64,000 bases of DNA from Blasia pusilla (lineage: Eukaryota > Marchantiophyta > Marchantiopsida > Blasiales). This document shows, in pieces, positions 1-13,163 of this stretch; position 1 is the first letter of the stretch; every line of letters starts with the position of its first letter. The position numbers and the translations under genes are program-made. Location: assembly GCA_050084515.1 (NCBI GenBank), contig CM114273.1, forward strand, positions 24,986,001-25,050,000, written 5' to 3'. The notes under the pieces are model-generated. The model saw only the letters and a program-made list of their open reading frames with translations, made no database searches and had not been told where the DNA came from.

Positions 1-57
1 CGAACATCTCCCCGAAAATACCAGGATAATCTAGCACACGAACGCAGGACACGGCTC

Positions 58-425
58 GGGTAGTGCCGGCATTCTTTGTAAAGCCAGCCGACAGTATTTA
101 GAAATTACTGATACGTTACTGAAAGTTTAGGAAACTACCGACGATGATGTATCAGTGGTTTCTTTGTTAAATCTTGAATTTCCCGACTGGTCTTTGAAAA
201 TTCCTTGACCGGGATGTCTGACTGTCGGCAATTTCCCGATATATTTCGAGCAACCCGATAATGGCTTGGCTAGTGCCGGCGTTCGTTGTAAAGCCGACCG
301 ACAAAATGTAGCAATTTCTGATACGTACCTGAAAATTTAGGATAGTTACCGACGCGAAATCAGGGGTTTCTTTGTAAACTTTTGAAATTCCCGACTGGGA
401 TTCTCAAATCCTTCATGTCGGAAAG
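58..425. repeat. Diverged direct repeat pair, about 210-bp offset
   Basis: Two diverged copies of the same stretch lie head to tail. Each begins with TAGTGCCGGC followed by a TTGTAAAGCC block and runs through a GTTTCTTTGT block (about 60-170 and 270-390). No coding potential is seen. It may be an old tandem duplication or the edge of a satellite that continues outside the window. Confidence 0.5.
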
Positions 426-429
426 TTCT

Positions 430-3400
430 TAAGTAACTACACGAACCTTGATGCAAGAGCCCGTTCGAGTCACTTGGACCGTCGCGGCCATGAGTTGTTC
501 GGACGTGGCTGACGGCTGTAGTGTGCTGGCCCTATCTACCGTCTTCCTCATTCTCGACGGCGGCAAAGCAACTTCGCCGGCACGATTTCCTTCCTGTGCA
601 TATAAATGCTGCATCTATTTGAGCAACTTCGACGGTGACTTGTGCCTCGAGCTCGACGTCCGACAAGCCAGTACAATATCGGTCACCTGAAAGTTCGTTC
701 GCAACGGCTCAAGAACCACCGAAAGAAAATGGTTCCGCGCGAGGCCGCACGCCGAATGTAGACAATGTGTAAGGAGCGTGCGGCGCGTGGCCGTATCCTC
801 GGGAGCAGGCTGGAATAGCGAAAGTCGCGGAGGGCCGGCCGTGCAGGGATCCCGCGGAAGAGGATTGCGAAACGAAATGATGTTATCGACGAACTGACGT
901 GATGACGTGATCACAATCGACATGACACGTCTCTCGTCGCGCCATGGCATGAGACGAGTGCATACTCGAGGAGATCAGCATGCATAATGGATCATGCGTC
1001 ATGGTAGGCCACATGGAGCACCTGACTGCTATGAGGTGGCACACGTGGCTCTGACGACTGGCTCTTTGACAGGCTTCCGAATGTGCGCGGGGCTACAATA
1101 TGTTAGGGTCGGGACTCGGGACCTCCCACCAACTGTAGCCCCAGTGAAACTAATGGCCGTCTGTCTTGGCCGTTGCAAAACCAGCAGTTGAACATTCTCC
1201 CCCTCCTCCTTTTTGGAAGTTAGCGGCGATGTGGTGATCAAGGAGTGAGTTTTAGCGTCCTCTTCCATCGCGGCTATTTTGGGTGCCTCTGCTCTGCGGG
1301 CTAGGGTAGCATCCGAATACCTACAGTAGCCTGACAAATCCAACAATCAGGCTGCGTGTTATATATAACTTTATCTAGGTGGAATATTTGGAGCAGTTTA
1401 TTTCGTTATTGATCCACGAGTGGAGAGTGGGGACCGATTTTTAGGCCGAGTTTAGACTCGACGGACGGATGAATGGATGGAGTTCGTTAATATATCACGT
1501 CCAAGACTCGAGGAGGCTTAGGGTTTCTCCGCCCCACTACTTAAAGTGGGGTACGTCTCCCTCCCGAGTCCCAACAGAAAATATCTCGTTTGGGAGGGAG
1601 GTCAGAACTCTCCCCGGCCTATACACTAAAGGCCTCTCTAGTTTACAGGTCTGACATGTTTAGGCAGGAGTGTCCTGTTATCTAGTTTACGGGTCCGGTA
1701 TACAGAAAATCGAAATCTATCCTTTACCTACGAGATTGCCTTTTGATTTTCGAACACGACTCCAATTGGCACCGAAGGCACTCCCTTTCAGCCAATAGGA
1801 TCCTTTGTATTCTGAGCCAATCAAATCTTTCCAAAGTTATTTTAGAGGTAGTTAATAATGTTGGGGCTGGTTGAATTTGGGGCCAGTTAAATCATTAGCC
1901 TGAAGGATGATAACTTAAATTACCATCTACTAGCATAAAGACGTGGTAAAATTAATTCATGAAAAGGGCTAGGCATAGGCGTCTGGACAATACTTGATTG
2001 GTATGTAGTTCCAGATTTCTCACAGTTACGCAGTGCAATATGAACCGGCACGTCTGTAAAGTGGGATAGAAGTGGATTGACGGTTACACTTGCGTTTTTT
2101 AAGTCCTCACCCAGCATTTCATTTGGCTATTTAGAGGATCCCGGTGGAGATGCCCGTAGAGCCGTTCGGCGCACCGGGACGTCTGGAGTAAACTTGGCAA
2201 AGTGGAAAGAAACGAAAGGCAGCCAGGAGCTCGGAGTCTCGGACTCCAACCGCCGGGGCTGCGGTGGCGTCACTATGCTGACTTAGTGGGGGACCGTGCG
2301 CTTCTGTCCTCCGGCGGGGAGATTTTCACTGTGGGATATCCTCGAGTTCAGGTCCCTCGATCTGCAACCGGTCTTCAATCATGGGCGCCATGACATGGCA
2401 GGGAACAGCCTTTCGTCAAGTTTTGGAGGTGTAAAGCTTGATTCTTGCTGGCTATGGAGGTCGGGTGGCTTTCGATGCCTCTAGAGTCGGCTCACCGGAA
2501 TGACAAACAACCCATGTCCCATTTCGATTATTGTGAGACATGCCAGGGCTCATAATTGTGAGCGCCAGCACGTATGGAGGTGTGCTCTCTTGTTGACTTG
2601 GTTTGTTCAACATCACCTCCCCCATGTGTTGTCCTTGTAGTGGTGGGGGTGGAAGAAGAAGAAGAGGAATACTTGTAGTGAGTGAGTGAGTGAGTGAATG
2701 AAAGAAAGAAAGAAAGAATGAATGAATCATCTTCGTGGGAGAGGTTGTGGTTGGAAGACACACTAGTGGGGAATTGACGTGCTCGGTTTCAAAACGATTT
2801 TAACAACCACTTAAAGTAGCTCCTTGAAGGACTTGGGGCGAGGAAAAAAGAAAGGACAAGAGCAGCCGTCGGTCAGTCTGGACCTTCTTTTCAACTCTTT
2901 CTTGAGACTTGAGCTTCCATTAGTGAGTTTCTATGCTCCTCCCTAATGCATCTTTTCGTTTGGAACTCATGTCCCACATCATCTCCATATCCTCACCCAC
3001 ACTCATGGACGTGCCACCAAAGAAATGCCAATTTCTTGTCTTTGCTTGCTTGCTTCTTTGGTTGGTTGGTAGGGGGGGGAGGGTCGTTAGTAGTCAATAC
3101 TCCATGATTGAGGACAAGATTATGGCTCCTAAAGTTCCCCTTTTGAACCGATTTAATTGGTTGCCTTGACACTTACTACCCACGTCTTCCAAAGTGAGCA
3201 TCAAACACGCTCACTTTAGACACCTTTCTCGTTGGAAATTGGTCTATGGGCTTAATCATAGAGTTGATCACTCCACTCTTCCTTCCAGATGCCATACGAA
3301 GCCTTTGGTTGATGCCATCTGAAGCCTTTGGTTGATTTGGTATCATGAATGTTATCCATGGGAAGGAAGTATGTGAGGGGCGACTTCATAAAAGATGCAT

Positions 3401-4360
3401 GATTTATTAAGTGAGCTCCTCATTCTTCTAACTTGACACACGATGAGGTTCATTTCGTTGCATTTCATTTACTATCGTTTGATAGATTCATTTCTTGCGT
3501 GGAATTATTTTTTCATTTTCCTTTTCTCATTGCTTTATGGTTCCATTATTAAATGGCGAAATACTCCATAATTCTACGGAGTAAGACACACGTGGTCGTC
3601 TTTTTCTATTTATTATCAATAATACAATTTGGAATGGTCTAACAGGTCTGGTAAACTACAACAAAATGAAGACAATAAATTTAGAGAAATCTCCTAAATT
3701 GCATTAGAAACGGATGTCTCCAAAAGAAATGCAAAATTTGGTTGCTTCATTTGAATCAAATGAAATGTTCCTAGTTATTCGTAAATAAAATCACTTCCAT
3801 AAAGAAATAAATTCGTGCGTTCTAATTGGTAAGAAGAGGCCAGAAGTATTTCAGAATTGTTAATGCGATTGGAAACTCTCGAAAATCAGAATTAAAGCTT
3901 TGCGGTCTTTCACGGAACCAGTAATTTATTGACCGTTTAGAGAGTAAATTTTAATTTTTGGTTATCTTTTGTCATTTTCCCCAAATCCCCTACTTTTTCT
4001 TGAATGAAGGAGAATCATTCTTTCTATTCCATATGTGAATTCTTTCATCTTGTTTCACTCCAAAAGTTTGAAACTTTATTCCGTGTTGGTTTGATTTTTC
4101 AATTGTTTTCTTTTCTCCCTTTACTTTTTCCAAACAACAAAGATTTTTTCATGTATTACCCAAACACTATTCACAAAAGTACACAAATTGAATACATAAT
4201 TTTATATGTCTCCTCATCTTTCCCTTTCTTGCAAGTTGTTCTTAATGAATTACTATAATACACTTTTACCTTTTGTCATACCTCATTTATGATTTTCAAT
4301 TGGTGATTTTCATTATTTCTCCTTTTCAGAAACTTTTCCTTGCATGATATCACTATCTAG
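430..4360. other. Intergenic DNA without a convincing gene
   Basis: Only short open frames occur, on both strands, with no recognisable domain and no consistent splice pattern. Base composition drifts from GC-richer (0.4-2.5 kb) to clearly AT-rich (3.2-4.7 kb). I see no transposon termini or RNA gene here. Confidence 0.5.
2677..2728. repeat. Tetranucleotide microsatellite (GTGA)n-(AAAG)n-(AATG)n
   Basis: A run of GTGA units passes into AAAG and then AATG units. The two overlapping serine/threonine-rich open frames across it are products of the repeat and are not annotated as genes. Confidence 0.85.
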
Positions 4361-4364
4361 TTTC

Positions 4365-4668
4365 TATGGACATATAGTATATGCATAAATTCTTTATGTA
4401 CTCTTCATTTCAAAGCTATTTTCCCTTGACTAATAACCAAAAATAATTCAAGTGAGTTTATTTATGTAGAAATAAAACCCTCAAACAAAAGATTTGAGAC
4501 CATCTACATGTTTGTATATGGACATATAGTATATGCATAAATTCTCTATGTACTCTTCATTTCAAAGCTATTTTCCCTTGACTAATAACCAAAAATACTT
4601 CAAGTGAGTTTATTTATGAAGAAATAAAACCCTCAAACATAAGATTTGAGACCATCTACATGTTTGTA
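4365..4668. repeat. Tandem duplication of a 152-bp AT-rich unit
   Basis: The unit starting TATGGACATATAGTATATGC at 4365 is repeated at 4517 with only a few substitutions. Both copies end at the same CATCTACATGTTTGTAT block. The low divergence implies a recent duplication. No coding function is visible. Confidence 0.9.
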
Positions 4669-5444
4669 TTGTAGGGTTTCATTGGATTGGATTGTAATAA
4701 TATTGCTTGGGGTTTGAGAATTTCGAAACCTAAAGACTTCTAAATAAGAGGAACCCATCCTCTCTTAACATTATGCATTGGCCTATGTGAATAATAGGGC
4801 ATTTTGCGTAGATATAGATTTCCATAATCGTGTAATTTACCTCCCTCGCAAAGGAAGTGGAATTCAAGATTGCCTGTTCATAGTTCAACTGCTTTTAAAT
4901 CTCACTTCTCACAATTCAGTAAATGCTACTCGTAATTCAATAAATACTCCCAACCAATTCGGGGAGCGCTATACGCGTATGGGTTTCATAGAGTAGGCCT
5001 CTTTGTACAGCGCTGTTGTTTTTATGGATTCGTGGAGTTCCAGGATGAGATTTGATTACGGTGTCTGTGGGATTCAAATTTCCTACGTCGTGCATTGGAG
5101 TCGAGGACGGGCGCTGTTACTGGATCAGATTCTTCGGTGCCTCGGGCCACATTTAATTGGTTCTTAGAAACCTAAGGAGTCGGCGCCGATGGCGGAAAGT
5201 GGCACTGGAGCAGTTTGTGTGCACGGAAGCTTGCAAGGGAAAGGTAGAATCTGACTTTAAAGATTCCAACAATCTCGAGTGTGTTGCTCCCAGACTCCGA
5301 AGGTGAATCGGTTGCGAGTTGATTAAGCGGTTCCGATTTCGGCCACGTTGCAAAGGCGGATCCGTGACAGAGAGCTGCTTACTACCGCACAGTTCGGGAT
5401 TTGCAATCGGCAATGCACTACATGTGACTACATATGCAAGGATC

Positions 5445-5935
5445 GACTCAAAACTAGGTAACAAAACTTATCTGCAAATAGTTCTAGAGCCCAGCTCTAC
5501 CTGGCATGGGCGTGTTAAGATATGCAGAGGTCGATTTGCCAGATCTGTCACACATTCCAAACTACGTTGCACAACTTATCTGCCAATAATTCTAGAGTCC
5601 AGCTCTACCTGGCATGGGCGTGTTTAGATATGCAGAGGTCGAATAGCAGGATCTGTCATACATTCCAAACTAGGTTACAAGACTTATCTGCCAATAATTC
5701 TAGAGTCCAGCTCTACCTGGCATGGGCGTGTTTAGATATGCACAGGTCGACTTGCCAAATCCATCATACATTCCAAACTAGGTTACAAGAATCATCTAAC
5801 GATAAATTCTAGAGTCTAGCTCTCACAGGAATGGGCAGGATATGATATGCAGGGTTCAACTTGACAGATGCGTCAAACTAGCTTACAAAATTGACTGACA
5901 AAATCTTGAGCCCGTAGAGCTGCATGCAATACGTG
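5445..5935. repeat. Tandem repeat, four to five copies, 108-bp period
   Basis: The block CTAGAGTCCAGCTCTACCTG recurs with start positions 5484, 5592, 5700 and 5809, each followed by a conserved GGCATGGGCG segment. The last copy decays into a fifth, weak one near 5900. Open frames across it are repeat products. It lies about 450 bp beyond the 3' end of the reductase gene. Confidence 0.85.
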
Positions 5936-6390
5936 CAATAGAATGGTTGTTATGATGAGCTCAAATGGCGACAGGCACTCCCTGGTGGTACGGGGAGAAT
6001 AAGTATATCTTTCCCCCATGGCCTGATTCAAAGCAACAAGGCCATGCCATAGACATCAAAGGGAAAGCTCCAAAGTCTAGTAGAATATTTGAGGAACAAA
6101 GAAGGGAAGATGCAAATGTAATTGGAAGTGAGGACGTTGATGTGAACGCAATAGGACATCTCAAGGTTGACGTGAGCGTAATTGGAAGTCGGGGGGTTAA
6201 TTCGACATACTCCTTCTCACTGTTATCAAATTAGAACTGCCATCAAGAACTGCATTCCCTCTGAAACGATCAATAGAAAGATGGATGGGTCCATTCACCT
6301 TAAATAACTTATACAGTTAACAGTTGTGGGGGTTCATATCGCTTTCCCTGTGCTTCCTTGTTGCCTATCACTGCATATGTATGTACACAG
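5936..6390. other. Spacer and 3' flank of the reductase gene
   Basis: This interval follows the stop codon of the minus-strand reductase gene and probably includes its 3' untranslated region. An 89-codon plus-strand open frame (5965-6234) has no recognisable features and I do not call it a gene. Confidence 0.4.
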
Positions 6391-9300
6391 TTACATCTTG
6401 CTTACAGGCTTTCCAGGGATTCCAACTTCTCGGCTTTTCTTCTCAATATTCCTCGAGTATTGCAAAACCGCTGCTCTTGAGATTCCTTGTGGTTTTCCGA
6501 GCCAGTGGCCCCCGTCAACTACAAGGGTCTCTCCGCTGATCCAGCTTCCAGCGTTCGACTGCGATCAAACAGCAACCAAATCAGGCACGTACAATATATC
6601 AATATACACTCCATGATTAGCCTCCTGGACAGGAACTCTTTACCTCATGAAATTAGATTTTGATCCACTTGTCGACTGCAAGAATTCTGTTTCCTCAGCA
6701 TTTATGGCTCAGCATTCCTCAGAATATATGGCTAAAGTGGTACAGCAGCAACTGCTTCAAAATCATATTCTCTGATCCTCCACATCCAGAAATCCATGAC
6801 TTCGTTGTCACAGAACTCTGCCTGAAACCCTCATTTCCCTAAACCCCAAACCTACATAACAACGGACTCTTTCCTACTTCGGTGGTATCCCTGTAAAATC
6901 TGACAGGTATGACCTTCGTAGTTTATATTTTGTCAGGACAGATCAGGGGATCATCACCAGCAACCACCTCAAAATGGAACAAAGAAGAATCCTGTTGCAT
7001 GGGACTATAGAGAGTTCGAATCTTCCCCAAAAGAGTTGATTCAGCACTATTCAAGCAATTGTTTCAAGACTGGGACAAGTTGCTGGGAAAGTAACTCTCA
7101 GTTGGATCCGAGGTGGATTGACTATGAGCAGAATAACAATACTTCCCAATGAGGTGACGATAGCTGAAAACGATCTTTTAAGATCCATATGCGTGACTTA
7201 ATGGAATGCATCTTAAGAGGAGGACAAGATTAAGAGTAGCTATATATGCAGTCATTCTTGATCCCATCAGATCCATATGGCTGACTATACTGGAACGCAT
7301 CTGAAGGACAGTGGAGGAGAATATTAAGGGTATACATGGTCATTCCTGATTAGAAAGGAGACATCCTAAAACATGCTCAAGAGATATAACCAGCCTTATT
7401 TGAGCAGAATCTTAAATTCTAGACCACTTGGTATTGAAAGTAAGTGCTGAGAGAAATAGTTGATGAGACTCAAAGTTATTGCACGCTCAACATCGCATTT
7501 CAGTGGCAATTCTTCCCCAGGTGTTAGCAACCTCTTGCTGTTTGAAACACACAGAGAAATCTAAACTAATCCAAAAGCAGCCCAAACATAGATTGGCCAG
7601 AATGAGAGTGAGACTGGGTAAGGGGAGAGAGTGCCAAACCTACTCACCGCTGGGTTCTGCAGCGGAGTCTTTAGGAATCACATTTCAAATATGACAGGCA
7701 ATGGTATTAGAGCTAAAGAGGGCCTGGCAAGGTCATAACAAGCCTTCTAAGCGCAAGATCTTCCAAATAGTGCAAGAGCTTAACGAAGTCCTTAAAATCT
7801 GTAAGTAGGGGAAGCAGATCTAAAACTAAATGTAGTGAAATCAATTAAGATTTATGACTGCCACTGGTTGTGAGAAGGCAGCTGCGTGTATATATCTGAG
7901 ACTGGCAACTTACTGACACTATGCTCCCATTTTGCGAGATCTTCCATCCCTTGGATACAAATTTTCTACACTCAGATCTGGGCTTGACAATATACCAGCA
8001 GTGTCAGCTTCTCTACAAAATATTACATGGTGCTTTCCTTTGTCCATGTACCAAACCATCATAGATGCCATTGTTTCATGAGGGCCAACACAATTCAGTT
8101 TCTTGTGTCTACTTGAAGCTAGATTCCCCCTTGCATCAAGTTCTGATGTTGTGGTTAGGTTCTAATTGCATTTTAAGTCATGGTCGTCCTAAGAACTTGT
8201 CTCTTTGCGCACACTGTTACAGTCAGTCAATTTGCAAACAGCTAGTAAGTGTTTCACAAGACCAGAGCATTACCACGAGAAAAAGAGCAGCCATGGCAAT
8301 ATCCCATGTGGTCCCTAAGCGGCCCAATGGAATAACACTGGAGATCTCCTTGTCCACGTCATCAGTTTTTGGAACACCTAACTTTTGCAGCCCTGCTGTG
8401 TTGTCAATGGGCCCTGGAGCTATTCCATTAATTCGGATTCCATACTCTGGGCCCCATTCCAGACAAAGACTTCTCGTCAAGCTATCAATTGCAGCCTGCC
8501 ACAAAACACAAAAGTTGGAAGATATTAGTGACAAATACTTCCCAAAGCACGAAACCTGGAAGTGATTGTAGAACCAATCAACATAGTGAAAAAAATTCAA
8601 CCAACAATGGAGAACTTACACAATGAAAGCTAGCAGCAATTCAACAATCCAAGAGACCCAACACTTTTACCCGCCCAAGATGCATGAAACCCAAATGTGA
8701 TATCTTCCACTAATTTGAAATTCAAAACATGCAACTCTTAGATCGAACCCCATGACATGATGTGTTTGGATATTTGTCTTTCTCTTCCATTTTAACAAAC
8801 TTGTGTCCTGAACCTTTGTTTTGATGTTTACAGCTTACTCCTATCGTAAACATTGAGCATACATTCCTGAATTCTAAAGCAAAGTTTTGGATATTTATCT
8901 CAAGAGGACCTGCCTTACTACTGCAGTAGAGGAAGGGTTTAAGGCAAGATAGTATGTAATAAAGAGGAAAGTAAAAAATAATCTCTTCGGTTTGAACTCA
9001 CTAGTCTTGCCCCTAGTATGAGATTCCCAACTCTTATCTCTGGAAACTAGATGGCACAATTTCTCAGTCGTGAAGGTTCTCACCTTAGCTGCTGAAGCAT
9101 GTGACTGATACCATGTGGCTCCATAATGCAGTGTTGCACTGATATTGATAATAACACCACCCTCCGTACTTCCATCCTGTCTTCCACTCCCACCTCTTCT
9201 TAGAGCAGAAAATGCAGCATGGCACATATTAAATGTCCCAACTGTATCAATCTCGAGAACTGCCTCCTTCAACAACAATTGAAGCATTCAGTATCGAGAA

Positions 9301-12300
9301 AGCATTTCTTGATTACAATACTATTGAAAGAAATGAATTAATGGCCTAGTTTATTTGTCCACAAGAACCCAAAATGACCATGGGACTTGAAATCATAATA
9401 TTCACAGTACCAAGGTGTGCTAGATCGTGAAAGGACAGTTACAGCAAAAGAAGCCAGTGTTGTCCTACAAAGCAAACTGTTGTTGAATGTCAACTCTAGA
9501 AACTTTCTCAATTTCTCAAACTGTTGTTGAATGTCAAACTCTTTGGGCACGGCTCCTAGAGGTCGTGAAAGCATTCAGCCAAGTAAGTCCTATTTAATAT
9601 TTTTATGATAGCTGAATTTGAAAAGGAAGCACTCATCATCATCCAGTTCCTCTGCACTGCAGTGTCTAGATAGACTGTTTTCACTCTCTGTAAGTGAAAC
9701 CTATTTCCAGCTCTATGCCTGAAGAGGCACATCTGACTCTAGCTATCATGACAATGCTTTGTACATATAAGGAATGAAAGACAAGAAGGTTCACAAAGAT
9801 TCGGTATCTTTGTGGAATTCCCTTGTCCCATCGCTCCTTATGACCATCCCATCTGCTAGAAATATAGGCACTGTGCAGCTCTTTCAACCCCTCTTTGTTA
9901 GCGCTTTTTTGCAAGTCAGTGACAGGCGTGTGGCACTTAAAAAGGTATTCTGGGCAGTTATGGTACCATTTCTTAGCACCAGTCAGAATACTATACTAAG
10001 AAGCTTCAGAACATCTTGTAGACACTAGGATCATCATTCATGTCATTTAGGTGCGTGAGGAAAGTTATATATCCTTTGGGAGGATGAATTTCCATTGGGA
10101 CCTCCCTGAACTCTGCCAGCTATGGAGGTGTTATTTTCCTAATGTGAAGGCATTCATACATGAAGGTGATTTGTGGTCTCTCCAAGATCTTTGCTATTTA
10201 TAACAGCTCAGGCCTAACTTCAGAGCCATGTAGTGTGGTCAGCACGAGTGTAGCATTGTAGAGTTGTAGCTTCGGAAAGAAGAGACCCTATCCAAAGTTC
10301 AATCTTGATCCTACATAGTTACTGTAGATCTATGCTGTTAGATTGATGTCATTATCCTAAACAGGATGCTAAAGAACGTGCTGGAGGAGGCCAATACTAT
10401 TTCATGCCCTGCTGCAGAGTGATTCAGTGAGAGAGAAAAGTGAGTACTGCGCAGAGTGATTCAGTGAGTGAGTACATTTTCTCTATTTGTGCCCAGTGGT
10501 TTTTCGCTAGCTCTCCTGCTGTGCATCCTGAGAAAATGTGCTGTGTTGTAAGAGAAGTGAGATCATAGATTAGTGAAGCCTGGACTTGGGAAAGTTGCTT
10601 GATGTGACTATAAAATCCACCTCAAGATTCGATCTTGGTTCAATTACACCCGAGGTACAATCTAAGATCAGTGAGTAACCCCACAAGAACACTGCACACG
10701 TTAACTTATGTCATGGGATAAGTTTTCGGCCAAAACTAGCTCTAATGAGTCGTCACACAGTTCTTGAAGGTACCTTAAACCACGAGATAAAGATAATATG
10801 CTCCATTTGGCCAAAATTCCATTCACAATTTCTATTTTCTTGAGCCTTGCTTTCTCCAGAACTACCAGCATCTTAACCTGAAGTTCTATGGTGATTCACC
10901 ATTAAGCTTGCATAAAGTAGCATACCCACCTGTCTTGAATCCTTTAGGGGTGAGAGTTTCAGCAGGAGCTAGGAAATTCCCAGCTGCACCATTGACAAGA
11001 ATATCAAGTCGCCCATGAGACGAAACAGCCACTTCAACAGCTTTTATGGCGTCATTTGAAGACCTCACTTCTCCTTGGGCAATTTCCACCTGCAGAGGCA
11101 TCTCACAGAGTCCCAGAGTTAAGCATTTAACCCAATATATGAGTCTCATGAAAACCTTATTATATAAAACGTCACCTACTGCTCATTGTTTATTCAGAAA
11201 TCTAACAGGATGCCTAGTACCTTACAAATTTGATGGGCACCATGCCACGTGTCTAGTATCTCCTCAAAATTTCTCCTCCTGTGCACAGTGTGATTACAAA
11301 GCCTGGGTGTACTTCCCAGTCATCCAGCCTCTGGAGAAAGTTGAGAATAAATCTCAACCACTCTTCTAAGTGGTCACAGTTAATTTGACAACTGCGATTG
11401 GGGAGTAGTTTATCCTCAAGACTACCGCAACCAGCTTCTTGCTTCAGTGTATGCAAGAAAGGGCTTTGACACTGTTTGGCACAACAAAGGTGTTCTGTAA
11501 TGGCTACCATCAGATGCAATGCCCTGCTGAACAGTTTGCAAAATCCACAACATTGTAGCTTGAGACTCTGTTCAAGCTCTTGATCCTACATCTTTCATCT
11601 AAGCAGGGACATCTACAAAGTCAACAATGATTCTTCACAGATAGTTTCTTGCTGTTGGCTGCCACTTTAGAAGAGCTGCTAGATGTACAACACCAACTTC
11701 TGGTTAAAAACAAATTTGGTCAAATTTACAACAAATGTTGAGGTTCCAGATTGTTGACAACTGAATAACAAGAAGCATATATTCTTGATATGTCAAGTGG
11801 GAGAATTTTGCATTTGAAACTGCAATGCTGCTTCAAACCCTAGTGGACCTAACACATGATACCATAACCAGTGGGGGGGCCATCGCACATGATACCATAA
11901 CCTGACATATGGCTATACGAAAGGGTTTAGGGTTTAGGGTTTAGGGTTTAGGGAATCACGAAAAAGGTTAGACAAGAACTTCAGAATGTGGGGTTCCATA
12001 CCTAGGGTCACTGCGCGAACTGCGCTGCAGAATTGACACCCCTTACTGCTAAAAAGCATGTCCGACTGTGTCATTCTCTAGTGACAGTAAAAGGAATTCA
12101 TCCCACTGGTAACTTATGGTTCGCTTATCCTATAGATCCAAGACCTGACGTCCACAAACTCTGGTCTATTTTGACGAGTCAAATCAGCCCTCTCGTGGAT
12201 TCTAAATCTGCAATTTGGCGTTTTGATAAAGGAAGAAATCATTCAGGGGTGGCACTGACCTCAAGGGCTTCATTCAGAAGCAAACCAATGCACAAAGTGA

Positions 12301-13163
12301 CATGAATGATGGTTTCCTTATTTGAGTTAACTGATTGACATGAGTTAACTGACGGGATTGAGACATAAATCAAGGTCACTCACTTAACTGAGCTATCAAG
12401 GTAGCTTGCAGAAGATTGACACATGAATGACAGCTCCGTTGTGTCACTCCTTTAACAGAGCTATAAAGTGAGCTCGCAGGAAATTGGCACATGAATGGCA
12501 GCTTCGTTGTGATACTCAGTTGACTGACCTATCGAATGAACTCACAGGGGATTCACATATGAGTGGCAGCTACGTCGTGTAACTCAATTATCTGAGCTAT
12601 CGACTGGGCTGGCAGTAAATTGAACAACAAAGAGCGAAGCATGTAATCCTTGACTCAAGGTAAGATTAGTGAACCACATCCTCGCTCTGAAACAGCCATC
12701 AATCCACAGAAATTCTGAGTTAAAAACGTAACCACAACCTCAGAGCCATCGTGTCCTATTCCAAGGTCATTGTGTACATCATCATCATCAGATCCTTCAC
12801 AAAGTAATCCCACCCAACCATGACTAAAATCATGTGGCAAGATTCTCTAGCTACACAGACCCATTATCCATTTCTGGCCTCTCCTGGAAACATCCATCTC
12901 CAGCGTCTCGTGAAATTATCCATCACCAGCCTCTCATGAAATTGTGCATCTCTGGGGTTCCAGGAAATTACCCGGATCCCCTCATGTCTGAGGCTTTCAG
13001 CGGCGCTCAGTAGAACTGCGAGGCGGCGACCCATCAACACAAGGCGAGCGCCGTGCAATCCCAGCTGCCTCGACACCTCAAATCCGATCCCCGAGCCTCC
13101 CCCAGTCACCAGCGCCACTCTCCCATCCAAAATATTCTTCACAAAGGGAGACTCCGACTCCAT
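6391..13163 (-). CDS. Peroxisomal 2,4-dienoyl-CoA reductase (SDR family), five exons, intact
   Basis: Exons, 5' to 3' on the minus strand: 13163-12972, 11089-10930, 9259-9084, 8495-8274 and 6558-6391. All introns are GT-AG and the joins keep frame, giving 305 codons plus stop with no lesion. The product is a short-chain dehydrogenase/reductase closest to plant peroxisomal 2,4-dienoyl-CoA reductase (Arabidopsis At3g12800 type), an NADPH-dependent auxiliary enzyme for beta-oxidation of unsaturated fatty acids. Seen in the sequence: nucleotide-binding TGGGSGIG at residues 20-27, DILVNGAAGNF at about 93-103, NISATLHY with the SAAKA lysine segment around the exon 3/4 join, NGIAPGPI in exon 4, and VVDGGHW in exon 5. 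The C-terminal tripeptide is SKM, a variant PTS1 peroxisomal targeting signal. The start fits the family N-terminus, and the length is close to the Arabidopsis protein. This is the only clearly functional host gene in the window. Confidence 0.93.
11923..11953. repeat. Interstitial telomere-type repeat (GGGTTTA)n in intron 1
   Basis: Four and a half uninterrupted copies of GGGTTTA, the Arabidopsis-type plant telomere unit, lie within the first intron of the reductase gene. Such short tracts can act as telo-box elements or mark repaired breaks. Their presence supports a plant origin. Confidence 0.9.
12360..12625. repeat. Degenerate tandem repeat, about 67-bp period, in intron 1
   Basis: A unit containing CACATGAATGRCAGC followed by a GAGCTAT block recurs at about 12420, 12488 and 12554, with a partial copy before it. 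It lies just inside intron 1 of the reductase gene and shows no coding signal. Confidence 0.6.

Noticed and set aside
4004-4258. 84-codon plus-strand open frame in AT-rich DNA
   Set aside because: Hydrophobic/Phe-rich translation of AT-rich sequence, no start context, no homology recognised.
8065-8565. 166-codon plus-strand open frame
   Set aside because: Antisense shadow of reductase exon 4 and its intron.
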